Source: Pectobacterium aroidearum (GTDB lineage: Bacteria > Pseudomonadota > Gammaproteobacteria > Enterobacterales > Enterobacteriaceae). From it: a stretch of 64,000 nt of DNA. A program made the translations under genes and the position numbers. The stretch covers positions 3,906,001-3,970,000 of the forward strand of contig NZ_CP166097.1 in NCBI RefSeq assembly GCF_041228105.1, read 5' to 3'. The notes below the pieces were generated by a model. That model had not been told where the DNA came from. It did no database searches and was given only the letters and a program-made list of their open reading frames with translations. Below are positions 25,901-34,950 of the stretch, piece after piece (the stretch's first letter is position 1; each line of letters begins with the position of its first letter).

Positions 25901-26353
25901 ATGAAAAATATAACAACCTTAAGCAACCTCCATATTTCGGGGACATCCTGTACCCCGGCCGTTGATTTTCACTTTGACACACACCGTCTTTATCTTTCCG
26001 GCGAATCTTATCCTGAGAATGCCGCGGCGTTTTACCGTCCGCTGCTTACAGAGATTGAGGCGTATCTGCTCGCGTTGACGACCTGCGCGGAAACGATGCC
26101 ACCGGATGAGGCACTGCCGAGCATCGAGATTCACGTCTCCCTGATTTATTTCAACAGCTCCAGCACCAAGATGCTGTTCAGTTTATTCAACCTGCTTAAT
26201 CAGGCGGCGGAACAGTCGCTATCGATTGCACTGTATTGGTATTACGACAAAGACGACGACATTGCGGAAGAATTTGGTGAAGAACTGCACATCGACTTCC
26301 CTGCCCTGACCTTTCACAGCACGATTTTGAGTGATAACCATGAGCACAATTGA
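25901..26353 (+). CDS. SiaC-like phosphoprotein (DUF1987 family)
   Basis: The 150-residue protein has the DUF1987/SiaC layout: an opening LHISGTSCTPAVDF strand, the family hallmark LSGESYPENA, and SLIYFNSSSTKML, whose Ser/Thr run is where the regulatory phosphorylation is expected. It is SpoIIAA/STAS-like. In the Pseudomonas SiaABCD system, unphosphorylated SiaC binds and activates the diguanylate cyclase SiaD. Here the gene overlaps the GGDEF gene by 14 bp, suggesting coupled translation and a matched ratio of partner proteins. Confidence 0.85.
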   Translation: MKNITTLSNLHISGTSCTPAVDFHFDTHRLYLSGESYPENAAAFYRPLLTEIEAYLLALTTCAETMPPDEALPSIEIHVSLIYFNSSSTKMLFSLFNLLNQAAEQSLSIALYWYYDKDDDIAEEFGEELHIDFPALTFHSTILSDNHEHN

Positions 26354-27047
26354 ATTGTTTACACCGGAATACGACATTCTGCTCGCCGCGCGCAACATCG
26401 CTAACCAGCAGGAAAGACCTGCTGAAGTTTATCGCGACACGCTGCTGGCGTTAACCGACCACTACCAGCGGCTGGTACGAGAATCGCACCGCCTGATTTC
26501 ACGCAGCGATCGCGCAGAGAAGGAGCTGAACCGCTTGAACGCCCAGCTCAATCAACTGGCGGTCGAACTGGAGTACAAGGCCAGCCACGATCCGCTGACC
26601 AGCGTGTATAATCGTGGCGCGATTATTGAACGCATCAACCACGCGCTCGAACGCAATCAGGCGGCGCTCATCGTGCTGGATATCGATCACTTCAAACTGG
26701 TGAACGATACCTACGGTCACCCTACTGGCGACGCCGTCATTTGCGATCTGGTATCACGCGTACAGAACGTGCTGAATACCACAAGCAGCATTGGCCGCGT
26801 TGGTGGTGAAGAGTTCACCATTCTGCTCGAAGGACATACGCTCATGCAGGCCGTCTCGCTCGCCAGCCGCCTTCATCAGGATCTCAACAGAATGCCGCTC
26901 AGCGTACTGCCGCAACAGCGCGTTACCGCCAGCTTTGGCGTTAGTTGGGCACCACAAAAAACCCGTTTCGATGCGCTCTATAGCGCAGCGGATGCCGCAC
27001 TCTATCAGGCCAAGGAAAAAGGCAGAAATAGAGTGGAATTTCAGTAA
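26340..27047 (+). CDS. SiaD-like diguanylate cyclase (GGDEF)
   Basis: I start at ATG 26340 (235 residues; a GTG at 26331 is in frame). The N-terminal third is helical with a coiled-coil stalk (about 40-80), as in SiaD. The GGDEF domain (about 85-235) has an intact catalytic motif, GGEEF, and the metal and nucleotide contacts LDIDHFKLVNDTYGH. The position where an inhibitory RxxD site would be, five residues before GGEEF, reads NTTS, so product inhibition through the I-site is not expected. It makes c-di-GMP, probably gated by the SiaC-like protein. It has no transmembrane segment. Confidence 0.88.
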   Translation: MSTIELFTPEYDILLAARNIANQQERPAEVYRDTLLALTDHYQRLVRESHRLISRSDRAEKELNRLNAQLNQLAVELEYKASHDPLTSVYNRGAIIERINHALERNQAALIVLDIDHFKLVNDTYGHPTGDAVICDLVSRVQNVLNTTSSIGRVGGEEFTILLEGHTLMQAVSLASRLHQDLNRMPLSVLPQQRVTASFGVSWAPQKTRFDALYSAADAALYQAKEKGRNRVEFQ

Positions 27048-27127
27048 GTCGCGTGCCGGGCGATTGCCGTCGCCCTGACTCGCGACCATAATAGTGGGTA
27101 TCGGCTTCTCCGAGACAGATTCCCGCT

Positions 27128-28021
27128 ATGCGATTCGATTTAACCGATCTCCGGCTGTTTCTCAATATTCAGAAAGCAGGCAGCATTACCGGTGGCGCAG
27201 GAGCGTCCAGCCTGACCGTTCAAGCCGCCAGCGAACGTATCCGCGGTATGGAAGAGGAACTTGGCGTACCGCTGCTGCTGCGGTCAAAGGCTGGCGTTTC
27301 ACTCACTGACGCGGGATTTTCACTCGCGCACCATGCCCACATCATCCTGCGTCAGGTAGAACATATGCGCAGTGAATTACACCAATACAGTAAAGGGCTG
27401 CGCGGCCATATTCCGCTGCTGTGCAACTCTGCGGCGCTGAATGAATATTTACCCGCCCTGCTGGGTCGCTATCTGGTGGTCTGTCCGCAGATATCCGTAA
27501 CGGTGAATGAAAAACTCAGCCGTGACATTGTTAATGCAATTCGCAATCAAACCGCCGATCTCGGCATTGTGGCCGATTCCGTACCGCTCGACGGGCTGGA
27601 AACGCGCCCGTTCCGTCAGGACGAACTGGTCGCGGTGGTTCCTCGCGCCAGCCTCTGGTCTGACGCATCGCAGCTTACCTTTTCCGATATTGCCGACGCC
27701 GAATTTATCGGGCTTAGCGAAGGGGCAGCTTTACAGGAGCACATCGACGAGCACGCCAAAAGGCTGGGGAAACGTCTGAATTACCGCGTGCGCCTTGCCA
27801 GTTTCGACGCTGTTACTCAGGTGATTCACAGCGGTATCGGCATTGGCATTCTTCCGCGACATGCGGCGCAGCGCATGATGGAGCGGCTGGCTATCCGCAC
27901 GATCCCGCTCGCAGACGACTGGGCAACGCGTAATCTGGTTGTCTGCGCCCGTCAGTTTTCCGCGCTGCCCGGTTATGTTCAGGATTTCGTGGCGTTTATT
28001 ACAGCCGAGAACGCCGCTTAA
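27128..28021 (+). CDS. LysR-family transcriptional regulator
   Basis: The 297-residue protein has the LysR N-terminal winged helix (DLRLFLNIQKAGSITGGAGAS, ERIRGMEEELGVPLLLR) and a periplasmic-binding-like effector domain (about 90-290). Its stop codon overlaps the stop of the convergent permease gene by four bases. This family often controls neighbouring transporters, so the TauE-type permease is a possible target, but the convergent layout gives no shared promoter to support that. The ligand is unknown. Confidence 0.85.
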   Translation: MRFDLTDLRLFLNIQKAGSITGGAGASSLTVQAASERIRGMEEELGVPLLLRSKAGVSLTDAGFSLAHHAHIILRQVEHMRSELHQYSKGLRGHIPLLCNSAALNEYLPALLGRYLVVCPQISVTVNEKLSRDIVNAIRNQTADLGIVADSVPLDGLETRPFRQDELVAVVPRASLWSDASQLTFSDIADAEFIGLSEGAALQEHIDEHAKRLGKRLNYRVRLASFDAVTQVIHSGIGIGILPRHAAQRMMERLAIRTIPLADDWATRNLVVCARQFSALPGYVQDFVAFITAENAA

Positions 28022-28743
28022 AGCAGCCCGCGCATGGCCATGTATACACCCAGCGCTATCAGCCCGATGAAGAAACAGCGCCGGAAAACCTGCTCACTAA
28101 TCGCGTGGCGCAGGCGTTGTCCCATCATCATGCCCAGTAACGCGGGGATCAGCGCTAGCATCGACTGCCAGAGGTCGATGCCCTGTAGCCCGATTCCCTG
28201 CATCAATTGTAACGCCAGCCCTAGCGTGGAAACGGTAAACGCCAGCCCCAGCGCCTGTACCAGATCGTTTTTATTGAGTCGCAGGCATTGCAGGTAAGGC
28301 ACGGCAGGAATCACGAAGACCCCCGTTGCCGCCGTGATAGCACCTGTGATGTAACCCACCAACGGCGACAGCCAGATTTCATGACGGCCAGGCTGCGGCA
28401 AGGTGGTTGCCAGAATCCCCCACAGGCCGTAAACCACCAAAATGCCGCCGAGCGCCGCGCTCGTCCATGACGATGACGAAGTCAGCGTCGGCAGGCCACT
28501 CCAGAGCGTCCCGATAATAATCCCGGCAAACAGCGTCCAGAACCGCTTAATCAGGCTAAGAAAGGCGGGGCCGCAGGCAAGCTGCCAGATGTTGGTCACC
28601 AGTGACGGAACAATCAACAACCCCGCCGCGCTGGCCGCTGGCATCACCAGCGTTAACAACCCCATGGCGATTGTCGGTAACCCCAGACCAATTACGCCTT
28701 TCACCACACCAGCCAGCAGGAACACCACCATCATCGTCGTCAT
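28018..28743 (-). CDS. TauE/SafE-family (DUF81) membrane permease
   Basis: This 241-residue protein is very hydrophobic, with about eight predicted membrane helices in two related halves. Each half opens with a Gly/Pro-rich motif (GVVKGVIGLGLPTIAMGLL and GYITGAITAATGVFVIP), which is the pattern of the TauE/SafE sulfite or sulfoacetate exporter family. Substrates of the family vary, so a sulfur-compound or organic anion role is only a family-level guess. It converges on the LysR gene with a four-base overlap of stop codons. Confidence 0.82.
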   Translation of the reverse strand: MTTMMVVFLLAGVVKGVIGLGLPTIAMGLLTLVMPAASAAGLLIVPSLVTNIWQLACGPAFLSLIKRFWTLFAGIIIGTLWSGLPTLTSSSSWTSAALGGILVVYGLWGILATTLPQPGRHEIWLSPLVGYITGAITAATGVFVIPAVPYLQCLRLNKNDLVQALGLAFTVSTLGLALQLMQGIGLQGIDLWQSMLALIPALLGMMMGQRLRHAISEQVFRRCFFIGLIALGVYMAMRGLL

Positions 28744-29255
28744 TCATCGCCTCAGTTTGCAACGTCATAGGAAGATCCCTACGTATGAATATTCCAATGA
28801 GACGGCTGTTGGTGTCGATGCGGATTGTATTGAGGGTGATTCAGGGAAAATTGGAGGTAAAGGAAGGATTGAGAGTCTTGGAGTCACATATTTATGCATA
28901 ATGCATATGCAGGCTCAGAGACCGTTTCGTGCGCCACAATAGCGCTATTCTCATGCTACCTCGTAGCACGCGCCCGACGCAGGGCGCTCAGTCGCCGCCG
29001 CCCTGCGAACCCTGGCTTCCGGCTAAATTATGTCGCTGCGCGATGCCATCGGTGTTCATGACCGCTAATCGAGCCACCAGTGACGCGTTCCCGACGCGGC
29101 ACTGGCTTTCGCGGCATCCATGCCGCTCACTCGGCGGTCACGCTCACCGCTGCATAATTTCTTATGCCGGATAACGGCCAACCCCACTTACGTCCCTGCA
29201 TTATGTAAGAGACAGACCCGGCGAATGGGGCTACCAACACCAAACAGCAGATATC
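28744..29255. other. Intergenic region with a hairpin-rich repeat-like element
   Basis: No credible gene is seen in these 512 bases. The part from 28960 to 29160 is dense in inverted repeats: GCGGCAT/ATGCCGC, CCAGTGACGCG/CGCGGCACTGG (one mismatch) and GCAGGGCG/CGCCCTGC. An outer pair AAATTATG (29025-29032) and CATAATTT (29153-29160) encloses about 136 bp. This has the look of a non-autonomous mobile repeat or a mosaic palindromic element. Plus-strand frames that cross it overlap the permease gene antisense and look spurious. Confidence 0.4.
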
Positions 29256-30341
29256 TTAGTAACTCTGTCCTTGGCGCGCGCGGCCTACGGCCTCACCCAG
29301 TTGCCATACGGCCATCGCATAGTGTGTGCTGTGGTTGTAACGCGTGATGGTGTAAAAGTTCGGCAAGCCGTACCAGTATTGGTACCCCGTACCGATATCC
29401 AGCCGCAGCAGGCTGGCTTCACTGTATCCCGCCAGCGAATGCTGTGGCGTTAATCCCGCGGCCTGTAGTTCAGTGAGCGAGTAACGGGTATTAAAACCAT
29501 TCGCCAGCAGTGGCGCCTGACCGTTTGCCTGCACCGCCACAGGGGCGCCCTTCACCCATCCGTGCGCTTTGAAGTAATTCGCTACGCTGCCAATCGCATC
29601 CACCGGATCCCACAGGTTGGTATGCCCGTTGCCGTCGAAATCCACGGCGTAATTCTTGAAGGATGACGGCATAAACTGTCCGTAGCCCATCGCACCCGCG
29701 TAAGAGCCGCGCAGGCTGAGCGGATCGTTGCCTTCTTTACGCGCCATCAGCAGGAACGTTTCCAGCTCGCCCGCAAAGTAATCGGCACGTCGCGGGTAAT
29801 CAAACGCCAGCGTTGCCAATGCATCGATGATGCGCGTTTTCCCCATCACTCTGCCCCAGCGGGTTTCAACGCCAATAATGCCGACGATGATCTCAGGCGG
29901 AACACCGTAAATGTTTTGGGCGCGCTGTAACGCATCCTGATATTGATTCCAGAACACCACGCCGTTCTGCACGTTATCTGGCGTAATAAACTGATTACGG
30001 TAGCGGTTCCAGGCACCGTTCGGCCCTGAAGGCGGACGCGAAGTCGGGGCTTGTTTATCCATCAGGCGGATTACCCAGTCCAGACTCTTTGCCTGGACCA
30101 GCACATCATGCAGTTGCTGGCGATTAAAGCCGTGTTCCAGCACCATTTTATCGACAAACCGCGCGGTAGCCGGGTTGGTCGCAAAATCGCCGCCTAACGG
30201 ATGGACGTTGTGTGCAGGTTCAAGCAGGAAGCCGCCTTTAAAAGGATTACCTGAAGGCGCTTCTGCGGGAGGGGGAGCAGGCTGACTGCTACAAGCCGAG
30301 AGCAAGACGAGCAGAGGGAGAAAACGAACCAAATGACGCAT
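29256..30341 (-). CDS. mltB: Membrane-bound lytic murein transglycosylase B
   Basis: This 361-residue protein begins with a lipoprotein signal (LLVLLSAC, acylated Cys17) and a Pro-rich linker, then the GH103 catalytic domain. The catalytic glutamate lies in GVETRWG (about residue 161). The downstream GAMGYGQFMPSSF and DFDGNGHTNLWDP motifs are typical of MltB, the latter being the EF-hand-like metal loop. It cleaves peptidoglycan glycan strands to 1,6-anhydro ends at the outer membrane. The length equals that of E. coli MltB. Confidence 0.96.
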   Translation of the reverse strand: MRHLVRFLPLLVLLSACSSQPAPPPAEAPSGNPFKGGFLLEPAHNVHPLGGDFATNPATARFVDKMVLEHGFNRQQLHDVLVQAKSLDWVIRLMDKQAPTSRPPSGPNGAWNRYRNQFITPDNVQNGVVFWNQYQDALQRAQNIYGVPPEIIVGIIGVETRWGRVMGKTRIIDALATLAFDYPRRADYFAGELETFLLMARKEGNDPLSLRGSYAGAMGYGQFMPSSFKNYAVDFDGNGHTNLWDPVDAIGSVANYFKAHGWVKGAPVAVQANGQAPLLANGFNTRYSLTELQAAGLTPQHSLAGYSEASLLRLDIGTGYQYWYGLPNFYTITRYNHSTHYAMAVWQLGEAVGRARQGQSY

Positions 30342-30477
30342 CAGATATCCGTATAGCCAGGTAAGAAATCAATATCAGCTATGGTAAAGGATTGTCTGAT
30401 GTGAAAAAACCAGCCAGAGGTGAAAAAGTGCCGCGCGCCGACCGAATGGAAGGCCAGCACGCGCCATCACACCCAAA

Positions 30478-30819
30478 TCAGTTTTTCTTCACAAACTCGG
30501 ATTTCAGCTTCATCGGACCGAAACCGTCGATTTTACAATCAATATTGTGATCGCCTTCCACCAGACGAATGCCCTTCACGCGGGTGCCGATTTTCAGCGG
30601 GGTCGAACTGCCTTTTACTTTCAGGTCTTTAATAACCGTGACCGTATCGCCATCTGCCAGCAAATTACCGTTGGCATCTTTTACCACTAAAACGTCATCC
30701 TGCGCCGCCGCATCGCCTGCTGCGGACCACTCATTTCCACATTCCGGGCAGTTAAGCATTTCGCCTTCTTGCCAGGTATATTCAGAACTGCATTTTGGAC
30801 AATGAGGTAACTGTTGCAT
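30478..30819 (-). CDS. yjdM: YjdM (PhnA) zinc-ribbon protein
   Basis: The 113-residue product has an N-terminal zinc ribbon (CPKC at 7-10 and CPEC at 24-27) and a C-terminal beta-barrel domain with [15 protein letters not shown], the usual PhnA/YjdM layout. Despite its old name, the family's role in phosphonate use is not established. The ATG at 30819 has AGGAG upstream. It is monocistronic between mltB and the EAL gene. Confidence 0.93.
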   Translation of the reverse strand: MQQLPHCPKCSSEYTWQEGEMLNCPECGNEWSAAGDAAAQDDVLVVKDANGNLLADGDTVTVIKDLKVKGSSTPLKIGTRVKGIRLVEGDHNIDCKIDGFGPMKLKSEFVKKN

Positions 30820-30939
30820 GATAAACTCCTGAAAAATTCACGATAAAAAAGTAATAAATATCATTAGGTAACTGCCATATTTTCTATATTTTACCCTTTT
30901 ATGCGTATTTTTGATAGTGAAGCAGCCTTTATCGTGATT

Positions 30940-32556
30940 TCATTGCCTATCCGATAACGTTTCACCTCTTGCCGCCAAGAACGCCAGCAAGGTGTCTTGC
31001 GTGAGCGCTTTGGAGTACAGCCAGCCCTGCGCATAAGCGACGCCAAGGCTTTTCAGATAGGCTTCCTGAATCGGGGTCTCAACCCCTTCGGCAACAATGT
31101 GCAGATTCAGACAGTGCGCCATGCTGACAATATGAGACAGCACGATATCGGTGGGTGAATGGTTATTAATGTTTCCGACAAAGGATTTATCGATTTTAAG
31201 CTTATTGGCTTTCACCCGCTCAAGATACGACAGCCCGGAATACCCGGTCCCAAAATCATCAATGGCGACATCAACGCCTTTTTGTTGATACAGCCCCACC
31301 ATCGGTGCCGCTTTTTGTGGTTCTATCATGGAGGATTCGGTTAATTCGACATTCACATTGGCGCCAGCGAGATTATGTACCGCAATCTGCTCCATGAGAT
31401 AATTGAAAACGGACATATCTTCAAATTCTGCCGCTTCAAGATTGATGGAGACAAACATCTCAGGGTAGCTTTTCTTCAGTACGCTGGCCGTTTGTAGCGC
31501 CTCATTAATGACGAAAAGCGTTAACTCTTTCATTAACCCGACCTGGCGAGCCATCGGAATAAAAGAATCTGGTGAAATTAATTGCCCGTCCGAATGACGC
31601 CAGCGTATCAACGCTTCACATCCCACGATCTGAGCGGTATTCAGTTTAATGATCGGCTGATAGTGCAATTCAAATTCTTTTTGTACCAGTGCCTTATTTA
31701 ATAGATGGTAAGGATTTTGAATTGCCTGCGATGTTCTGGAGATAAGTCCCGCCAGAAGTAGAGAGAGCCCTGTAAAAATGGGAAGAAAATAGAGGAATAA
31801 CATAAAAGCAAAACGATAAGCTTTAGGCTCATCAGCGTTAACCACTAATACAATGTTACCATTTGGCATCGGCTTCAAACGAAAATATTTATTGCTGTGG
31901 TAAAATCGTTCTGTTGCGGGAGACTGGCCAAAAAGAATTAAAGCGATGTTCGAAGGGTGCTCATTCGATATGATGACCATTCCGTTATCTTTTTCAACAA
32001 AAGCATATTTTATATTGTGGCTATAAGAGGGAATGTTCATAAAAGAATTCGGATTGAGGACGATGAGGTAATTCGACAACCCGACATAAATCATCCGGCG
32101 ATATCTGTTAAGTGTGTTATCCGCGTTATACCAAACCTGGTACTTATTCTTATAAATAAGATCCGGCGAAAGTAGTGGGGAACGGTTTATATCACTTATC
32201 ATCAAAGAACAACGGGGTTGATTGTCCTCAATATAAATCACATCCTGTACATAATCATTGGAGTAAGAGGCACGTCTGAGTAGCTCCATATGTTCACTTG
32301 AGCACGAACGAAACGTGTTTTTATCAAACACATCCAGCACTCTGGTCGCCTGCGCCATTATTTCTTCAGCATGCCCGACGGCAACATCAGAAAAACTCTC
32401 CACATCATGCTCAAACTGTCTTAACGTCACAGCCGCATACACCAAAAGAACCAGCGCGCAGATAGCGGCAAAAAGACAAAAAAAAGCAGAAAAAATCAGG
32501 AAAAAACCGCGCTTAAAATAGAGCGTTTGAAAATAGGCTAACAGGCTTTTTTTCAT
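30940..32556 (-). CDS. CSS-EAL c-di-GMP phosphodiesterase, membrane-bound
   Basis: The 538-residue protein has two transmembrane helices (about 17-42 and 248-272) around a periplasmic CSS domain with the hallmark RSCSS near residue 85 and a second cysteine near residue 115. The EAL domain follows (about 285-530) with all catalytic motifs: CEALIRW, ELTESS, IDDFGTGYS, KIDKSF and AEGVET. It should be an active phosphodiesterase degrading c-di-GMP. In E. coli relatives, the CSS cysteines link activity to DsbA/DsbB redox state. It lies 4 kb from the SiaD-like cyclase but on the other strand, so the two are separately transcribed. Confidence 0.93.
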   Translation of the reverse strand: MKKSLLAYFQTLYFKRGFFLIFSAFFCLFAAICALVLLVYAAVTLRQFEHDVESFSDVAVGHAEEIMAQATRVLDVFDKNTFRSCSSEHMELLRRASYSNDYVQDVIYIEDNQPRCSLMISDINRSPLLSPDLIYKNKYQVWYNADNTLNRYRRMIYVGLSNYLIVLNPNSFMNIPSYSHNIKYAFVEKDNGMVIISNEHPSNIALILFGQSPATERFYHSNKYFRLKPMPNGNIVLVVNADEPKAYRFAFMLFLYFLPIFTGLSLLLAGLISRTSQAIQNPYHLLNKALVQKEFELHYQPIIKLNTAQIVGCEALIRWRHSDGQLISPDSFIPMARQVGLMKELTLFVINEALQTASVLKKSYPEMFVSINLEAAEFEDMSVFNYLMEQIAVHNLAGANVNVELTESSMIEPQKAAPMVGLYQQKGVDVAIDDFGTGYSGLSYLERVKANKLKIDKSFVGNINNHSPTDIVLSHIVSMAHCLNLHIVAEGVETPIQEAYLKSLGVAYAQGWLYSKALTQDTLLAFLAARGETLSDRQ

Positions 32557-33043
32557 AGAGGAGACGCGTCATCATCATGAGAAATCCAACATAGCACACA
32601 ACCCTTACCCACTATCTAGCCATATCCTAAATAATTCTGATTTTAAGACCTCAGTAACTGTCACCCCACCACTCACCCCGGGCAAAGGCGATATCGTTAC
32701 TTTCCTTCCCTTTTCTTTAAAAAACAGTTAGTTGCTTTCTATTGTTTTTTTCCTGTCGATATCGCCTTGCGATTTAATTGTAATGAAAACCATTATCATA
32801 TTAACATAACGCCCCATTACTACTTTTAGCCATTGATAGCTGTTTTTTATGTCTGACTACACCTCCTCTCTCTGTTGGTTTAGCGCTCGCATTACTACAG
32901 AACAACACTGGCGCGAACAACATCTCACCAATAAAAACCGTAATACGGACCACTCCGTGCTTCCTACATTCAAAGGGCACCGAAATACTGCCCCGATCTC
33001 TTTGCTGGGAAAAAACCAGCTTCACTATTAATGGAGTTACGCT
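32557..33043. other. Intergenic control region of fecBCDE
   Basis: These 487 bases hold the Fur box described separately and an AT-rich stretch at 32690-32800. A 60-codon frame at 32849-33031 has no ribosome binding site and no recognisable product. I see no remnant of fecA, fecI or fecR. Confidence 0.5.
32779..32797. promoter_or_regulatory. Fur box upstream of fecB
   Basis: The 19-mer TGTAATGAAAACCATTATC matches the classical Fur consensus GATAATGATAATCATTATC at 15 of 19 positions, including the complete right arm. It lies about 250 bp before the fecB start codon, between the divergent EAL gene and the fec genes, so iron-dependent repression of fecBCDE is likely. Confidence 0.75.
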
Positions 33044-33958
33044 ATGTTTGCTCTGATTCGCGTTGCCCTGATTGCAACACTTTGTCTGTTCGGACTGGGC
33101 CGTGCCAATGCCGTCACGGTGCAGGATGAGCAAGGTTCCTTTACGCTAGATACACCGCCTCAGCGCATTGTGGTGCTGGAACTGTCTTTTGCCGATGCAT
33201 TGGCAGCAATAGACGTCAGCCCGGTCGGCATCGCCGATGACAACGATCCAGACCGGATTTTGGCCGAAGTCCGTGAGCACCTAAAACCCTGGCATTCCGT
33301 AGGAACACGCGCACAGCCGAGTCTGGAAGCCATCAGCGCGCTGAAGCCTGATTTAATTATCGCTGACAGTAGCCGTCATAGCGGTATTTACACGGCGCTG
33401 AAGGCGATTGCGCCCGTGCTACTGCTGAAATCGCGTAACGAAACCTATGAAGAGAACCTGCACTCTGCGGAGATCATCGGCAAAGTGCTGGGGAAAGACA
33501 GCGCGATGCAGGCTCGCCTCACCCAACACCGCGAAACCATGAAAGCCTACGCCAACCAGCTTCCCAAAGGGACAAGTGTCGCCTTCGGTACTTCGCGCGA
33601 GCAGCAGTTTAACTTGTACTCCAGCGAGGCTTACACTGGCAGCGTGCTGGCCGCACTCGGCCTGAGCGTGCCTAAACCGATTAATAATGCACCAATGGCC
33701 TCCATCAATCTGGAACAGCTGTTGGCGATTAACCCGCAGTGGCTGATAGTGACGCACTACCGCGAAGAAAGTATCGTTAAACGCTGGCAGCAGGATGCGC
33801 TCTGGAACATGCTGGAAGCCCAGAAAAAACAACAGATTGCCGCCGTAGACAGTAACGCCTGGGCGCGGATGCGCGGTATTTTTGCTGCGGAACGCATCGG
33901 CAGCGACACGGTGAAGATTTTTAAGCATCAGCCCGTTAGCGTCAGCAGCGAGCAATGA
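33044..33958 (+). CDS. fecB: Ferric citrate ABC transporter, periplasmic binding protein
   Basis: The 304-residue precursor has a signal peptide ending near ANA (about residue 23) and long near-identical stretches to E. coli FecB as I remember it (RIVVLELSFADALAA, VGTRAQPSLEAI, AFGTSREQQFNL, WARMRGIFAAERI). It binds iron(III) dicitrate in the periplasm and hands it to FecCD. The start has GGAG upstream. The stop overlaps the fecC start by four bases. Confidence 0.95.
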   Translation: MFALIRVALIATLCLFGLGRANAVTVQDEQGSFTLDTPPQRIVVLELSFADALAAIDVSPVGIADDNDPDRILAEVREHLKPWHSVGTRAQPSLEAISALKPDLIIADSSRHSGIYTALKAIAPVLLLKSRNETYEENLHSAEIIGKVLGKDSAMQARLTQHRETMKAYANQLPKGTSVAFGTSREQQFNLYSSEAYTGSVLAALGLSVPKPINNAPMASINLEQLLAINPQWLIVTHYREESIVKRWQQDALWNMLEAQKKQQIAAVDSNAWARMRGIFAAERIGSDTVKIFKHQPVSVSSEQ

Positions 33959-34950
33959 GGCAAGATTTTCATCCGTTCTGGCGTTGGGGATTGCCGATAG
34001 CGGCACTGCTGGGCGTGTTCTGGCTCAGCCTGTTCTGTTATTCCGCGATCCCCATTCCCGCATTGAGCGCCGTCAAGGCGCTGATAACTGGCTCGCCTTC
34101 TTCGCTTCCAGAGGCGCTAGTGCTCAACTTGCGTCTGCCACGCAGTCTGGTTGCCATTCTGATCGGCGCCAGCCTGGCACTGTCCGGCGCTCTGCTCCAA
34201 ACCCTGACTCATAATCCTCTGGCCTCACCTTCTCTGCTCGGCATTAATAGCGGCGCAGCGTTGGCGATGGCACTGACCAGCGCCTTCAGTTCTTCACTTT
34301 CCGGTTATCCTATCGCCTTTGTTGCCGCTGGCGGTGGCGGCCTGTGCTGGCTGGTCGTCATGGCTGCTGGCGGCGGCTGGCGACAAACGCTCGACCGTAA
34401 TCGGCTGATTCTGGCGGGTGTTGCGCTTTCCGCCCTGTGTATGGCCTTAACGCGGATCACGCTCCTGCTGGCGGAAGATCACGCCTATGGCATTTTTTAC
34501 TGGCTGGCGGGGGGCGTATCGCACGCGCGCTGGGTGGAATTCTGGCAACTCTTCCCGTTTGTCATTACCGTCACGCCCGTTGTTCTGTTGATGGCTAACC
34601 AGCTTAATCTGCTGAATATCGGTGATGTCAGCGCCCATACGCTGGGCGTCAACTTAGGTCGGCTGCGCCTCATCCTCAATCTGGCAGTACTGCTTTTAGT
34701 GGGCGCCTGCGTGAGTGTGGCCGGTCCGGTCGCGTTTATCGGCCTGTTGATACCGCATCTGGCGCGTTTCTGGATCGGTTACGATCAGAGAAAACTGCTC
34801 CCTATGAGCATGTTGATGGGCGCAGCGTTTATGTTACTGGCCGATCTGCTCGCCCGCGCACTCGCCTGGCCGGGCGAGCTGCCAGCCGGCGCAGTACTGG
34901 CGCTCATCGGCGCCCCCTGTTTCGTCTGGTTGGCAAGGAGGCGAGGATAA
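33955..34950 (+). CDS. fecC: Ferric citrate ABC transporter permease
   Basis: This 331-residue FecCD-family permease has about nine to ten membrane helices. The hallmark LRLPRSLVAILIGASLALSG opens the core, and the GPVAFIGLLIPHLAR coupling region contacts the ATPase. It pairs with FecD and overlaps fecB (4 bp) and fecD (1 bp), as expected for a tightly coupled operon. Confidence 0.95.
   Translation: MRQDFHPFWRWGLPIAALLGVFWLSLFCYSAIPIPALSAVKALITGSPSSLPEALVLNLRLPRSLVAILIGASLALSGALLQTLTHNPLASPSLLGINSGAALAMALTSAFSSSLSGYPIAFVAAGGGGLCWLVVMAAGGGWRQTLDRNRLILAGVALSALCMALTRITLLLAEDHAYGIFYWLAGGVSHARWVEFWQLFPFVITVTPVVLLMANQLNLLNIGDVSAHTLGVNLGRLRLILNLAVLLLVGACVSVAGPVAFIGLLIPHLARFWIGYDQRKLLPMSMLMGAAFMLLADLLARALAWPGELPAGAVLALIGAPCFVWLARRRG

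Noticed and set aside
28442..28942. Plus-strand 166-codon frame across the TauE-type gene and the hairpin region
   Set aside because: It is antisense to the permease for most of its length and has no start signal or domain.
32849..33031. 60-codon frame just upstream of fecB
   Set aside because: There is no ribosome binding site and no similarity to FecA, FecR or a leader peptide; it lies in the presumed untranslated leader.
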